A stretch of 5,533 nucleotides of DNA. It comes from Candidatus Eiseniibacteriota bacterium (lineage in GTDB: Bacteria > Eisenbacteria > RBG-16-71-46). Position numbers and translations under genes: made by a program. Shown here one piece after another: positions 1 through 5,533 of the stretch. Where the stretch lies: assembly GCA_023249815.1 (NCBI GenBank), contig JAHFBX010000230.1:1-5533 (forward strand). Direction: 5' to 3'. Under the pieces are notes generated by a model. It ran no database searches. It saw nothing but the letters and a program-made list of their open reading frames with translations, and was not told the DNA's origin. Within the stretch, counting starts at the first letter, position 1; each line of letters opens with the position of its first letter.

Positions 1-58
1 TCTCGGGGCAGCATGACGTCGACCGACTTGGGGACGAAATGACGGATGTTTAACCACG

Positions 59-77
59 CGGGATGATAGCAGTCCCG
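59..77. repeat. Inverted repeat flanking the -10 element
   Basis: CGGGA (59-63) and TCCCG (73-77) form a 5-base inverted repeat with a 9-base centre that contains most of the extended -10. It may be a second operator half-site pair or chance; five matched bases are weak evidence alone. Its position directly over the predicted -10 is the reason to list it. Confidence 0.25.
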
Positions 78-90
78 TCAGCCAAGTCGA
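63..90 (-). promoter_or_regulatory. Leftward extended -10 promoter for a gene beyond the left edge
   Basis: On the minus strand a TATCAT (68-63, five of six matches to TATAAT) is preceded directly by TGC (71-69), giving an extended -10. Sixteen bases upstream is TCGACT (90-85), matching TTGACA at four of six places. The predicted start is near position 56. The site stands out because the surrounding DNA is GC-rich and non-coding, and because repeats are arranged around it. It would drive a transcript running off the left edge, separate from the operon that ends at 266. The sigma-70 type is inferred from the hexamers only. Confidence 0.45.
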
Positions 91-102
91 AGGAATTTCG
101 AC
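86..102. repeat. Inverted repeat overlapping the -35 region (possible operator)
   Basis: GTCGAA (86-91) and TTCGAC (97-102) form a perfect 6-base inverted repeat around a 5-base spacer. It overlaps five of the six bases of the -35-like hexamer at 85-90. The size suits a homodimeric repressor or activator site. It could also fold as a hairpin, but it would lie upstream of the predicted transcription start, so a DNA-level role is more likely. Confidence 0.4.
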
Positions 103-135
103 GTTTCGGGGCCGTTTCGCGGCGCTTTCGCGAGC
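103..135 (-). repeat. Three tandem 11-base units with CGAAA, upstream of the promoter
   Basis: Read on the plus strand the units are GTTTCGGGGCC (103-113), GTTTCGCGGCG (114-124) and CTTTCGCGAGC (125-135). TTTCG therefore starts at 104, 115 and 126, exactly one helical turn apart. A fourth TTTCG at 96 breaks the phase (8 bases) and lies in the inverted repeat. Direct repeats with 11-base spacing upstream of a -35 are how PhoB/OmpR-type response regulators bind DNA. The sequence here is not a Pho box, so the binding protein is unknown. Confidence 0.45.
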
Positions 136-228
136 CTCCTGGCAGGAACTGCGGCGCCCGTGCGTCCCCTGCTCCCGGTGCCGGGATCCGAGCGTCCTCC
201 CAGCAGAGACGGCGAGGTGCGTTGCGTA

Positions 229-247
229 CTCCAGACGGAGACTGGAG
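229..247 (-). terminator. Weak hairpin after the operon, possible transcription end
   Basis: A perfect 6-base-pair stem, CTCCAG (229-234) with CTGGAG (242-247), and a 7-base loop begin about 19 bases after the TAG that ends the last operon gene. No T tract follows on the minus strand, so this is not a classical intrinsic terminator. It could act as an mRNA 3' end barrier, or it may be chance in GC-rich DNA. Confidence 0.25.
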
Positions 248-265
248 AGCAGTCCCGCCCTCGAA

Positions 266-1786
266 CTAGGGCCCGTCGAGTCCCAGGTGCCGGTAGATGT
301 TCGTGACGAACCTCGCCGCCGACCCGGCGACCGTCCCTGCTCCAACGGGTGGTACAGCGGCCCCCGGGGGGACACAGACCACGACGGCGAGTCCACCGAG
401 AGGCTGGGGCACGCTGATCCCCACCGCCGTGCTGTCACCGACCGCTGGGGTCAGGGTTCCCGGTGCTCCCCACAGGACGATCTGGTTCCGGTCGAGGAAG
501 TCGAATTGCCGGAGGCCTCCGGCCTCGCCCTGCCGCACCTGCAGCACCTGTCGCACGTAGATCGAATCCCGCGCGAGGGTCCCGGCCACGTCCACGCGAG
601 GCAGGAACACGCTCGTCCCCGTGTTGCCGAACCCGATGGACGTGTCGGCGAACGTCGTGGTGACGGTGAATGCGCCGATCATGCCGCGGCTGTTCAGGTG
701 CTCCCGCGCGAAGCCTTCGCTCAGCGGGCCGGTCGCGTTCAGACCGCCGAACAGGTAGAGGCCATCCAGGTAGAACCGCCCGCCCGCGTCCAGGTACTGG
801 GCGATGCCGGACTCCGCCGTGCGCAACAGCGTCGAGAACGTGATCTCGTTGCCCCGGTACCACACCACCGTCTCGAACAACTTGAACGTCTGCAGGAAGT
901 CCTCGGCGGTGCGGAACGGATTCGACGTTTCGAGCCGGACGATCGTGTATTGGTCTGTGGTCAGCCCCACGCGCGCGACGCTGTTCGAATACAGCGTGTC
1001 GAAGCGCAGGTTCGCGGCGTTGATGCGCGGGACTTCGTCCAGGATGAGCAGCCGCGCACGCGGGCCCGCGACGGGGCGCCGAACGTTCCACGTGACGCTG
1101 TCGGCTGGACCCGCGCGACCGCCGTCGTCGATCGCGCGCACGAACAGCTTCCGCGGTCCCGGCGTGAGCACGCCGCCCGCGAGGAAGCGGTTGCTCGGCA
1201 TCGTGAGCGATGTCGCCGTGGTGATCTCCGGCGACGCCTCATTGCCATCGAGCCAGACCAGGAACACGAGCTTGGACGCGTCGCCGTCCATGTCGGTCGC
1301 CGTCCACGTCACGCTCACCGAGGCGAACGTCGTGTCCGTGGGCAACGGCTTACCAGTCAGGCGGACGGTGGGTGCCTGGTTGCTGAACTGGAACGTCTGG
1401 CGCGGCGGACTCGGGTCGCGCGCGCCGGCGTTGTCCACGGCGCGCACCGAGAACACCGGGGCGGTGTAACCGTCCGGCGCCTGCACGGTGAAGATGGAGT
1501 CGGTCAGCGTCGTGAAATTCCACGCCGTGTCGGCGGGAGCCACCGGATTCTTCAACTGCCACTCGAATCCCTCGACGCTGCCGTCCGGGTCGCTGCCGAA
1601 CCAGTAGAGATGCACGACGTGGTTCACCGTGTCCACGGGTCCATTCACGAACAGCACCGTGTTGGGCGGCGTGTTCTGCTTCATGGCCCCGGTGAGCTTG
1701 CCGGTGAGACTCCCGCAGCCGGTCGCGGCAGCGATGAGCGTGCCCGCGACGAAGGCCGCCAAGAATAGGAGGCGCGCGATCCTCAC
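266..1786 (-). CDS. Ig/FN3-like lipoprotein with Rossmann-like (GATase-type) C-terminal domain
   Basis: I chose the GTG at 1786, which overlaps the upstream TGA as GTGA. It has GGGAGG seven bases before it and places a signal peptide exactly at the N terminus. The longer open frame to 1867 only adds Arg-rich shadow sequence. The product is 506 residues. Residues 1-24 form a lipoprotein signal ending in AATGC (lipid Cys24). Two beta-sandwich domains of Ig/FN3 type follow: about 40-137, with WFGSDPDGSVEGFEWQL and FSVRAVDNAG, and about 138-236, with VTWTATDMDGDASKLVF and KLFVRAIDDGG. From about 243 a different domain starts with ARLLILDE, continues with ETVVWYRGN and GGRFYLDGLYLFGG, and ends with ARFVTNIYRHLGL. 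It resembles the non-catalytic GATase1/DUF4350-like folds found at the end of surface lipoproteins. The only Cys besides the anchor is Cys471, so no GATase Cys nucleophile is visible at the expected glycine turn. It is the last gene of the operon and ends in TAG. Its function is unknown; periplasmic or surface binding is an inference. Confidence 0.82.
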   Translation of the reverse strand: MRIARLLFLAAFVAGTLIAAATGCGSLTGKLTGAMKQNTPPNTVLFVNGPVDTVNHVVHLYWFGSDPDGSVEGFEWQLKNPVAPADTAWNFTTLTDSIFTVQAPDGYTAPVFSVRAVDNAGARDPSPPRQTFQFSNQAPTVRLTGKPLPTDTTFASVSVTWTATDMDGDASKLVFLVWLDGNEASPEITTATSLTMPSNRFLAGGVLTPGPRKLFVRAIDDGGRAGPADSVTWNVRRPVAGPRARLLILDEVPRINAANLRFDTLYSNSVARVGLTTDQYTIVRLETSNPFRTAEDFLQTFKLFETVVWYRGNEITFSTLLRTAESGIAQYLDAGGRFYLDGLYLFGGLNATGPLSEGFAREHLNSRGMIGAFTVTTTFADTSIGFGNTGTSVFLPRVDVAGTLARDSIYVRQVLQVRQGEAGGLRQFDFLDRNQIVLWGAPGTLTPAVGDSTAVGISVPQPLGGLAVVVCVPPGAAVPPVGAGTVAGSAARFVTNIYRHLGLDGP

Positions 1787-1791
1787 TGGAG

Positions 1792-1799
1792 CCCCTCCC
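1792..1799 (-). promoter_or_regulatory. Shine-Dalgarno that fixes the GTG start at 1786
   Basis: On the minus strand GGGAGGGG sits at 1799-1792, with the GGGAGG core seven bases ahead of the GTG at 1786-1784. It lies inside the last codons of the upstream gene. This supports coupled initiation at the GTGA overlap and rejects the longer N terminus that begins at 1867. Confidence 0.7.
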
Positions 1800-3321
1800 G
1801 GTCGGACTTCACGATGAGCACCTTGCCGACCTGGGTCTTGCCGGTCCCGATGTCCTCCACGGACCACAGGTAGAGACCGGTGGCGGCGGCCTGGCCACGA
1901 CGCGTCACGAGGTCCCAGCCGAACGTGGCGCCCGAGAACGTCCCGGGCAGGTCACTCGCCGGGTTGTAGATGCCGCGCGCATTGCTGCCGTCGTAGCTCG
2001 CGCCATTGAAGCTCTGGTCATAGACCAGGTCGCCGGCCAGCGTGTAGATGCGGACGTTGCAGCGTGCCGGCAGGTTCGCGAACCACAGGAAATGCTCGCG
2101 CACGTTCTTGCCCGCGTCCCACGCGGCCTCCACGCGGTAGGGATTCGGGAACACGACCACGCCGCCCGCGCGCTCGCCGACGCGCGGCGCGGGCACCACC
2201 ATGACCTCGTTCTGGCCGCGACCGCTCTCGAGCGACTCGATCTCGGTGTTGCCGAGGTCGTACGCCGTGACCGCGGCGAAATACTTGAAGCCGTCGCGGA
2301 GGCTCGTCAGCGTGTACTTGTAGTGATAAGGGACTCCCTCGATCACGGCGGGCGGCGTGAGGCGCACGATGTCGAGACCGGTGTTGAAGCCGGTCGTGTC
2401 GTGCGGCGCGGCGCCGAGATCGAACTGCGCCAGGAGGCGCAGGTCCTCGCGACCCTCGCCCGCGTAGACCCGATAACCCTCGAAATCCTTGGGCTGCGGG
2501 CTGGTGGGATCCAGGAACTCCTCGGGCGATTCGTCCCAGTAGAAGTCGATCGCGCCCGTACGCGCCACGGCGCGGAACCGCGGCGAGGGCGGCGGCACCG
2601 GAACGATGTAGTTGAGGTCGTAAGCGCGCTGCGCGGTGCGGGCCCGCTTGATGAGGCTCGCCTCGTCCGTGGCGCCGACGTACACGAAGTCCACTTCCAC
2701 GCTGTCTCCCGTTCCGACCTGCGGGAACGGTCCCACCGAGATCAACTCCGCGGGGTCCCCGTCGCGCGGCGACAGGTTCGAAGGGAGCGGGTCCAGCACC
2801 GTCTTCGTGCCCGCGCTCATCAGCGCGTAGCGCTCGAGATCCTCGTCCCGGCTCGTATCACCCGGGCGGAAGTCCCAGCACTGCATCGTGATCTGTTTGT
2901 CGAGCGGGTCGCGCGCGTCGCCCGGCCGCACGCCCAGCAGCTTGACGCCCACGAGTTCGGGCGTGATCGAGTAGAAGCACGCGCCGGGGATGGGCAGGCT
3001 CGTGCAGTAGCGCTCGGTGAACATGCTCAGCGAGTCGATCCAGCCGATCTGCTTGTGGTTGAACCAGGCCCCTCCCGGCGGCCAGTTGTTGAAGTTGTTC
3101 TTGGGCCCGCTTGCCAGCTCGTTGTAGATCGCAAGCTGGACGTCCCGCAGCGGCGCGCCCGTGTTCTTGATGACCCAATGGAAGAACACCATGTGGCGGT
3201 AGTCGGAGAACGACCAGGAATAGTTCTCCTGTCTCACGACGACGCCCAGCGGGCGGTGGTCCTCGCGGTTGTTGTCCGCGCGCTTCGGCTTCAGGTCATC
3301 GAACGAGCCGATGAGATCGCG

Positions 3322-3324
3322 TTA
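3322..3324 (-). other. In-frame TAA stop interrupting the secreted-protein gene
   Basis: On the minus strand the codons read GTG AGC TAA CGC GAT CTC (V-S-stop-R-D-L). The frame is the same before and after, and it stays open for 512 more codons to the TGA at 1785-1783. The next possible start downstream is the GTG at 3237-3235. It has no convincing Shine-Dalgarno sequence and lies inside a conserved-looking stretch, so reinitiation there looks unlikely. The base after the stop is C, which is generally a less efficient termination context than U. I recall an acidic residue in an S-E-x-D motif at this place in related proteins, so a change of G to T in a GAA codon would explain it. That recollection needs an alignment. 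Confidence 0.85.
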
Positions 3325-3833
3325 GCTCACCGCAAGCGACGAGAAGCGACGATTGTTCGTGAGACTGGAGCGCACCTCGAAATGGTCACCCTGCGGGGTG
3401 AACTCCGTGGCGCTCGCGGCCACGTCGGTGACAAAGCCGTCCAGCGCGCCGGTCGTGACTCCGGTGAACGCACCGTTGTCGTCGGCCGAAAGCGCGCCGA
3501 TCCACAACCCTCCGCGCACGAGATGCTCGTGACCGGTTCCCACGGGATACTCCATCGAGGGCGTGCGCACGTTGAAGTTGTTTCCGATGAATCCGTAATT
3601 CGTGACATTGATGCTCATGAGGTTCAGATCCCGCCCGAACTCGTCGCGCCCGGAGATGAGCGACACGAACACGCGGGAGGAGGTGTCCGCCTCGGCGGCG
3701 GTGGGCACGGCCCCCGTGCGCGGCGGGCCGTTGTGGTCACCCGCCCGTGCCGGGGCCATGCTTCCCAGCGCGCACGAGATCGTCGTCGCGAGCACACCCA
3801 ACAGTCCGATTCGCAGACTCGGGAGTCGCCGGA

Positions 3834-5027
3834 TCACGGGCGCCTCTTGTAGCGAATGATCTCGGCGCGGCCGCGGTCCGCGATGTAGGCAAGCGAGTCG
3901 TCCACCGCGATCGCGGTGGGATCGAGCAGCGGAAGGTTGTCGGCGTTGGGCTCCGCGTCCACGCGCTGGACGAACTCACCCGACACCGTGAAGCGCAGCA
4001 CGCGGCGGTTCTCGCGGTCCACGACGTAGAAGCAATCCGCGCGATCGGCGGCGACGGCCTCGGGGTGGTTGAACGTCGCGCCCGTGACGCTGCCATCGAC
4101 GCGAACCAGGCTCACCTGGATCTCGCTCGACGACACGCCCTTGACCTGATTGTTGCCGCGGTCGGCCACGAACAGCGGCAAGCGCCCGCGCGGCGACCAC
4201 TGAATGCCGCGCGGGTCCGAAACCGACGACGAACCCGTGCCGTCGAACACGACCCACGTCGTATCCCGGTGCCACGCCGAGGTGCCCGGCATGTTCACGT
4301 CGTACACGTCCGGGTAGCGAAGTCCGCGCTTGTAGCGGTAGACGCGACTCACCTGCTTGCGCGTGCGGATGCGCTGGTCCACCTGGTTCGTGTCGAGCAC
4401 CACGACCAGTCCGGCCACGTAGACGCGGCCCTGGTCGTCGGCCGTGATGCCATAGGGCTTGGCGAACGTCGTGTCGGTGAACGTCGAGATCGTGTCGCCC
4501 CCGCCCAGGCCGTACTCCCGCACCCGCCACGTCGCCTTGTATTCGAAGATCTGGTTCCGGAACGGATGACCCGTGGCGTGCGTGGTGTCCTCGTCGGGCG
4601 CGCACGAGTTGCGGCGCGGGTCGAACTTGGCCTGGCACGAGTCGCCCTGGTCCAGCACGAACAGTCGCTGCGGCGCGCTGCCCGCCGCGATCGCAACCGG
4701 GTTGAACAGCGTGCGCATGGTCTCGAAGTAAGGCGCGCCGATCGGCTGGGGACGTGACAGCGGGTACAATCGCACCTCGCCGCGCGGCACGGTGTGGTCG
4801 GCGGTGCCACCTCGGTTGAACAGCGCGAACAACTGGTTGCCCAGGCCCTGCGTGATGATCAGGTCCTGCACGTCATCCATGCCCTTCCACGTCGCGAGCA
4901 TGGCGTAGCTCTGGTCGGTGGGGACCGCCTCGTTGCGATGTTCGGTGGGCAGCTCGAATCGGCCGCCGCAGCCGGCCGGGATCGCCACCAGCACCGCGAG
5001 TAACAGCAGCGCGACCACGCGGCGCAT
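3834..5027 (-). CDS. NHL-repeat beta-propeller lipoprotein
   Basis: This is a 397-residue protein starting at the ATG that overlaps the upstream TGA (TGATG). A GAGG lies five bases before the start. Residues 1-20 form a lipoprotein signal: two Arg, a hydrophobic core, then AIPAGC with the lipid Cys at 20. The -3 Pro is atypical, so the lipobox is imperfect. The rest is a beta-propeller made of NHL-type repeats. The clearest blades are near 108-127 (FNPVAIAAG, LFVLDQGD), 188-206 (FAKPYGITADDQGRVYVAG), 270-295 (DPRGIQWSP, LFVADRGNNQV), 319-346 (FNHPEAVAADRADCFYVVDR) and 368-393 (LDPTAIAVDDSLAYIADRG). Six blades would be usual; the N-terminal one is poorly conserved. An insertion around 129-156 contains Cys131 and Cys142. 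NHL propellers normally bind proteins, peptides or glycans at the cell surface, and no catalytic residues can be seen. It lies between the barrel and the secreted cargo-like protein, so a surface accessory role is an inference. The ligand is unknown. Confidence 0.85.
   Translation of the reverse strand: MRRVVALLLLAVLVAIPAGCGGRFELPTEHRNEAVPTDQSYAMLATWKGMDDVQDLIITQGLGNQLFALFNRGGTADHTVPRGEVRLYPLSRPQPIGAPYFETMRTLFNPVAIAAGSAPQRLFVLDQGDSCQAKFDPRRNSCAPDEDTTHATGHPFRNQIFEYKATWRVREYGLGGGDTISTFTDTTFAKPYGITADDQGRVYVAGLVVVLDTNQVDQRIRTRKQVSRVYRYKRGLRYPDVYDVNMPGTSAWHRDTTWVVFDGTGSSSVSDPRGIQWSPRGRLPLFVADRGNNQVKGVSSSEIQVSLVRVDGSVTGATFNHPEAVAADRADCFYVVDRENRRVLRFTVSGEFVQRVDAEPNADNLPLLDPTAIAVDDSLAYIADRGRAEIIRYKRRP
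3843..3848 (-). promoter_or_regulatory. Shine-Dalgarno for the GTG start at 3837
   Basis: AAGAGG on the minus strand lies five bases before the GTG at 3837-3835, within the last codons of the NHL lipoprotein gene. The GTG overlaps the TGA stop (GTGA) and is followed directly by a Sec signal peptide, so this start is well supported. Confidence 0.65.
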
Positions 5028-5533
5028 CAGAACCTCACTCCCAGCGAGGCCCGGTGCACGGCGCCCAGGAATCCACCGTCCGTGTAGGCGTAGTCGAAGG
5101 CCCCGCGCATGCCGCCGAGATCACCCGTGAAACCGAGCCCCGCCGAGAGCTTGAGCGCGTCGGCCCGGAAGTTGTAGCCCCCGCGCACGGCGAACGTGCC
5201 GTGGAATAGCCACTCCGCGCCGGCCTTCACGAGCTGCTCGTTGTCGGCGGGTTGGTTCACCTCGAACGCCGTGGTCAGCCGCTGTGTCTCGTTCTCGATG
5301 GGCTCGAATGCGACGCCGTAGCGGAACATGAGCGGCGGGTCGAACGCGTCGTATTCCGCGGTCGTGTTCGCCAGGTAGGGCGAGACGAACTTTCCCGAGG
5401 GCCGCAGCGCCGAGCCGAAGTTGGTGAGCGACGTGGCGATGCGCACGCTCCCAAGCCCCAGGTAGTAGATGGAACCCACGTCGAAGAGATACGCGTTCGT
5501 CGTGGGCCCGCCCACCTGTGAGCCCAGGTCCTC
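5027..5533 (-). CDS. PorV/PorQ-like outer-membrane beta-barrel protein, C-terminal part (5' end off window)
   Basis: Only the last 168 residues are visible. The frame is open through the right edge (reading E-D-L-G-S-Q-V-G-G-P), so the GTG at 5515 is an internal Val codon and not a start. The sequence alternates short amphipathic beta strands with turns: a GSVRIATSLTNFGSALRPSG stretch, then a FRYGVAFEP strand, an RLTTAFEVNQPADN segment, an RGGYNFRAD turn, and a terminal run through DYAYTDGGFLG to HRASLGVRF. The closing aromatic residue is typical of barrels folded into the outer membrane by the BAM machinery. This strand order and these motifs fit the PorV/PorQ family. In Bacteroidota, PorV is a type IX secretion component that shuttles cargo, but relatives occur widely in FCB phyla with unproven roles. 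A FadL-type barrel is the main alternative. It is the first visible gene of the operon, its TGA overlaps the next ATG by one base, and two lipoproteins and a sorting-domain protein follow. The beta-barrel call is firm; the PorV subfamily is probable. Confidence 0.8.
   Translation of the reverse strand, partial: EDLGSQVGGPTTNAYLFDVGSIYYLGLGSVRIATSLTNFGSALRPSGKFVSPYLANTTAEYDAFDPPLMFRYGVAFEPIENETQRLTTAFEVNQPADNEQLVKAGAEWLFHGTFAVRGGYNFRADALKLSAGLGFTGDLGGMRGAFDYAYTDGGFLGAVHRASLGVRF
5033..5036 (-). promoter_or_regulatory. Shine-Dalgarno for the ATG start at 5027
   Basis: GAGG on the minus strand lies five bases before the ATG at 5027-5025, inside the final codons of the barrel gene. With the TGATG overlap it indicates coupled translation of the lipoprotein with the barrel. 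Confidence 0.6.

Larger units (their letters stand above)
1..265. other. Non-coding intergenic region
   Basis: No convincing complete gene is present. A 68-codon plus-strand open frame from 63 is rich in Arg, Pro, Ala and Ser, overlaps the promoter and repeat elements, and has no ribosome site, so I do not call it. From right to left the region holds the 3' hairpin of the operon (229-247), a GC-rich stretch with a short CCCGG/CCGGG inverted repeat (174-185), the 11-base repeats (103-135), and the leftward promoter (63-90). At the extreme left, minus-strand frames are open from about 57 to 1. They include a GTG at 57-55 and, in another frame, an ATG at 14-12, so a gene could begin here, but too little is visible to choose one. 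Confidence 0.6.
1783..3837 (-). pseudogene. Large secreted protein with FN3-like and C-terminal type A sorting-like domain, interrupted by an in-frame TAA
   Basis: This is one reading frame of 684 codon positions with a TAA at codon 172. The start is a GTG overlapping the previous TGA (GTGA), with AAGAGG five bases upstream. Residues 1-32 form a Sec signal peptide ending in ARA. Residues 55-171 hold an N-terminal domain with the motifs NVTNYGFIGNNFN, PSMEYPVGT and RGGLWIGAL, which recur in secreted proteins of FCB and candidate phyla. After the stop the same frame continues with HRPLGVVVRQENYSWSF (194-210), a beta-rich domain (to about 410), an FN3-like region (about 417-550, with PPPSPRF, DFYWDESPEE and DFEGYRVYAG), and a C-terminal domain (558-677) with VVFPNPYR, CNVRIYTLAGDLVYD, GLYLWSV and GKVLIVK. 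That last domain resembles type IX type A sorting domains or FlgD Ig-like folds. Terminating at 172 would leave a secreted 171-residue stub, and the remainder has no signal peptide. GAA to TAA is a plausible one-base origin. A sequencing or assembly error, a real nonsense allele and readthrough all remain possible. The function of the intact protein is unknown. Confidence 0.8.

Noticed and set aside
1..53. Possible 3' end of a plus-strand gene ending in TAA at 51-53
   Set aside because: Only 16 codons are visible, with no recognisable motif. It conflicts with the leftward promoter but cannot be tested within the window.
174..185. CCCGG/CCGGG hairpin as a terminator or operator
   Set aside because: It has a two-base loop and five pairs in GC-rich DNA, with no T tract. 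Such matches are frequent by chance here.
63..269. 68-codon plus-strand open frame
   Set aside because: It overlaps the promoter, the repeats and the operon stop, has no ribosome site, and has a composition expected by chance in GC-rich DNA.
287..1768. 493-codon plus-strand open frame opposite the Ig-like lipoprotein gene
   Set aside because: It is rich in Arg, His, Val and Glu with no domain pattern. It mirrors the codon bias of the real minus-strand gene, which has a signal peptide and recognisable domains.
1787..1867. N-terminal extension of the Ig-like lipoprotein to a start at 1867
   Set aside because: The extra 27 residues are Arg/Gly-rich shadow of the upstream gene's end and would bury the signal peptide. 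The GTG at 1786 has a good Shine-Dalgarno sequence and a GTGA overlap.
3235..3237. GTG as the start of a separate 484-residue gene
   Set aside because: There is no Shine-Dalgarno sequence and no signal peptide. The frame is open upstream to the TAA with family-like sequence, so it is an internal Val codon of one gene.
2092..3852. 586-codon plus-strand open frame opposite the interrupted gene
   Set aside because: It is longer than either minus-strand piece, but its composition is the low-complexity Arg/His/Val/Glu type typical of antisense shadows in high-GC DNA. The minus strand has clear family motifs on both sides of the TAA.
3747..4757. 336-codon plus-strand open frame opposite the NHL lipoprotein gene
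   Set aside because: It is an antisense shadow with the same biased composition and no ribosome site. The opposite strand encodes clear NHL repeats.
1..5533. CRISPR array, tRNA, rRNA, insertion sequence or attachment site
   Set aside because: I found no spaced repeat array, no cloverleaf-like segment ending in CCA, no transposase-like frame and no terminal inverted repeats with target duplications.

Overview
The window is about 65% G+C by eye. It carries one leftward (minus-strand) run of four overlapping genes from the right edge to position 266, followed by a 265-base non-coding stretch. The protein types are an outer-membrane barrel of the PorV/PorQ kind, an NHL-propeller lipoprotein, a large secreted protein ending in a type A sorting-like domain, and an Ig-like lipoprotein. 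Together with the base composition they suggest an uncultured high-GC member of the FCB superphylum, such as Candidatus Eisenbacteria or a relative. This is inferred from protein style only; there is no rRNA or marker gene in the window.

Layout, in order of transcription from right to left: (1) the C-terminal 168 residues of a PorV/PorQ-like barrel (5533-5027, 5' end outside the window); (2) a 397-residue NHL-repeat lipoprotein (5027-3834); (3) a secreted multidomain protein of 684 codon positions (3837-1783), interrupted by one in-frame TAA at codon 172; (4) a 506-residue lipoprotein with two Ig/FN3-like domains and a Rossmann-like C-terminal domain (1786-266). Every junction is a 1- or 4-base start/stop overlap (TGATG, GTGA, GTGA) with a purine-rich Shine-Dalgarno sequence in the preceding gene, so the four read as one translationally coupled operon. 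All four products should be exported. The barrel sits in the outer membrane, genes 2 and 4 are lipid-anchored, and gene 3 looks like a cargo of a type IX-like secretion route in which PorV-type barrels act.

The most notable point is the interruption of gene 3. The two open pieces are in the same frame, and the 28 codons between the TAA and the next possible start still read as good family sequence (a HRPLGVVVRQ motif running into the downstream part). The lesion is therefore a single stop codon rather than a frameshift, a gene boundary or a decayed pseudogene.

The 265 bases at the left end hold no convincing complete gene. They contain a leftward extended -10 promoter (TGC-TATCAT) with an upstream -35-like hexamer, an inverted repeat over the -35, a second over the -10, and three 11-base direct repeats carrying CGAAA upstream. 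This looks like the regulated start of the next leftward transcription unit, whose body lies beyond the window.
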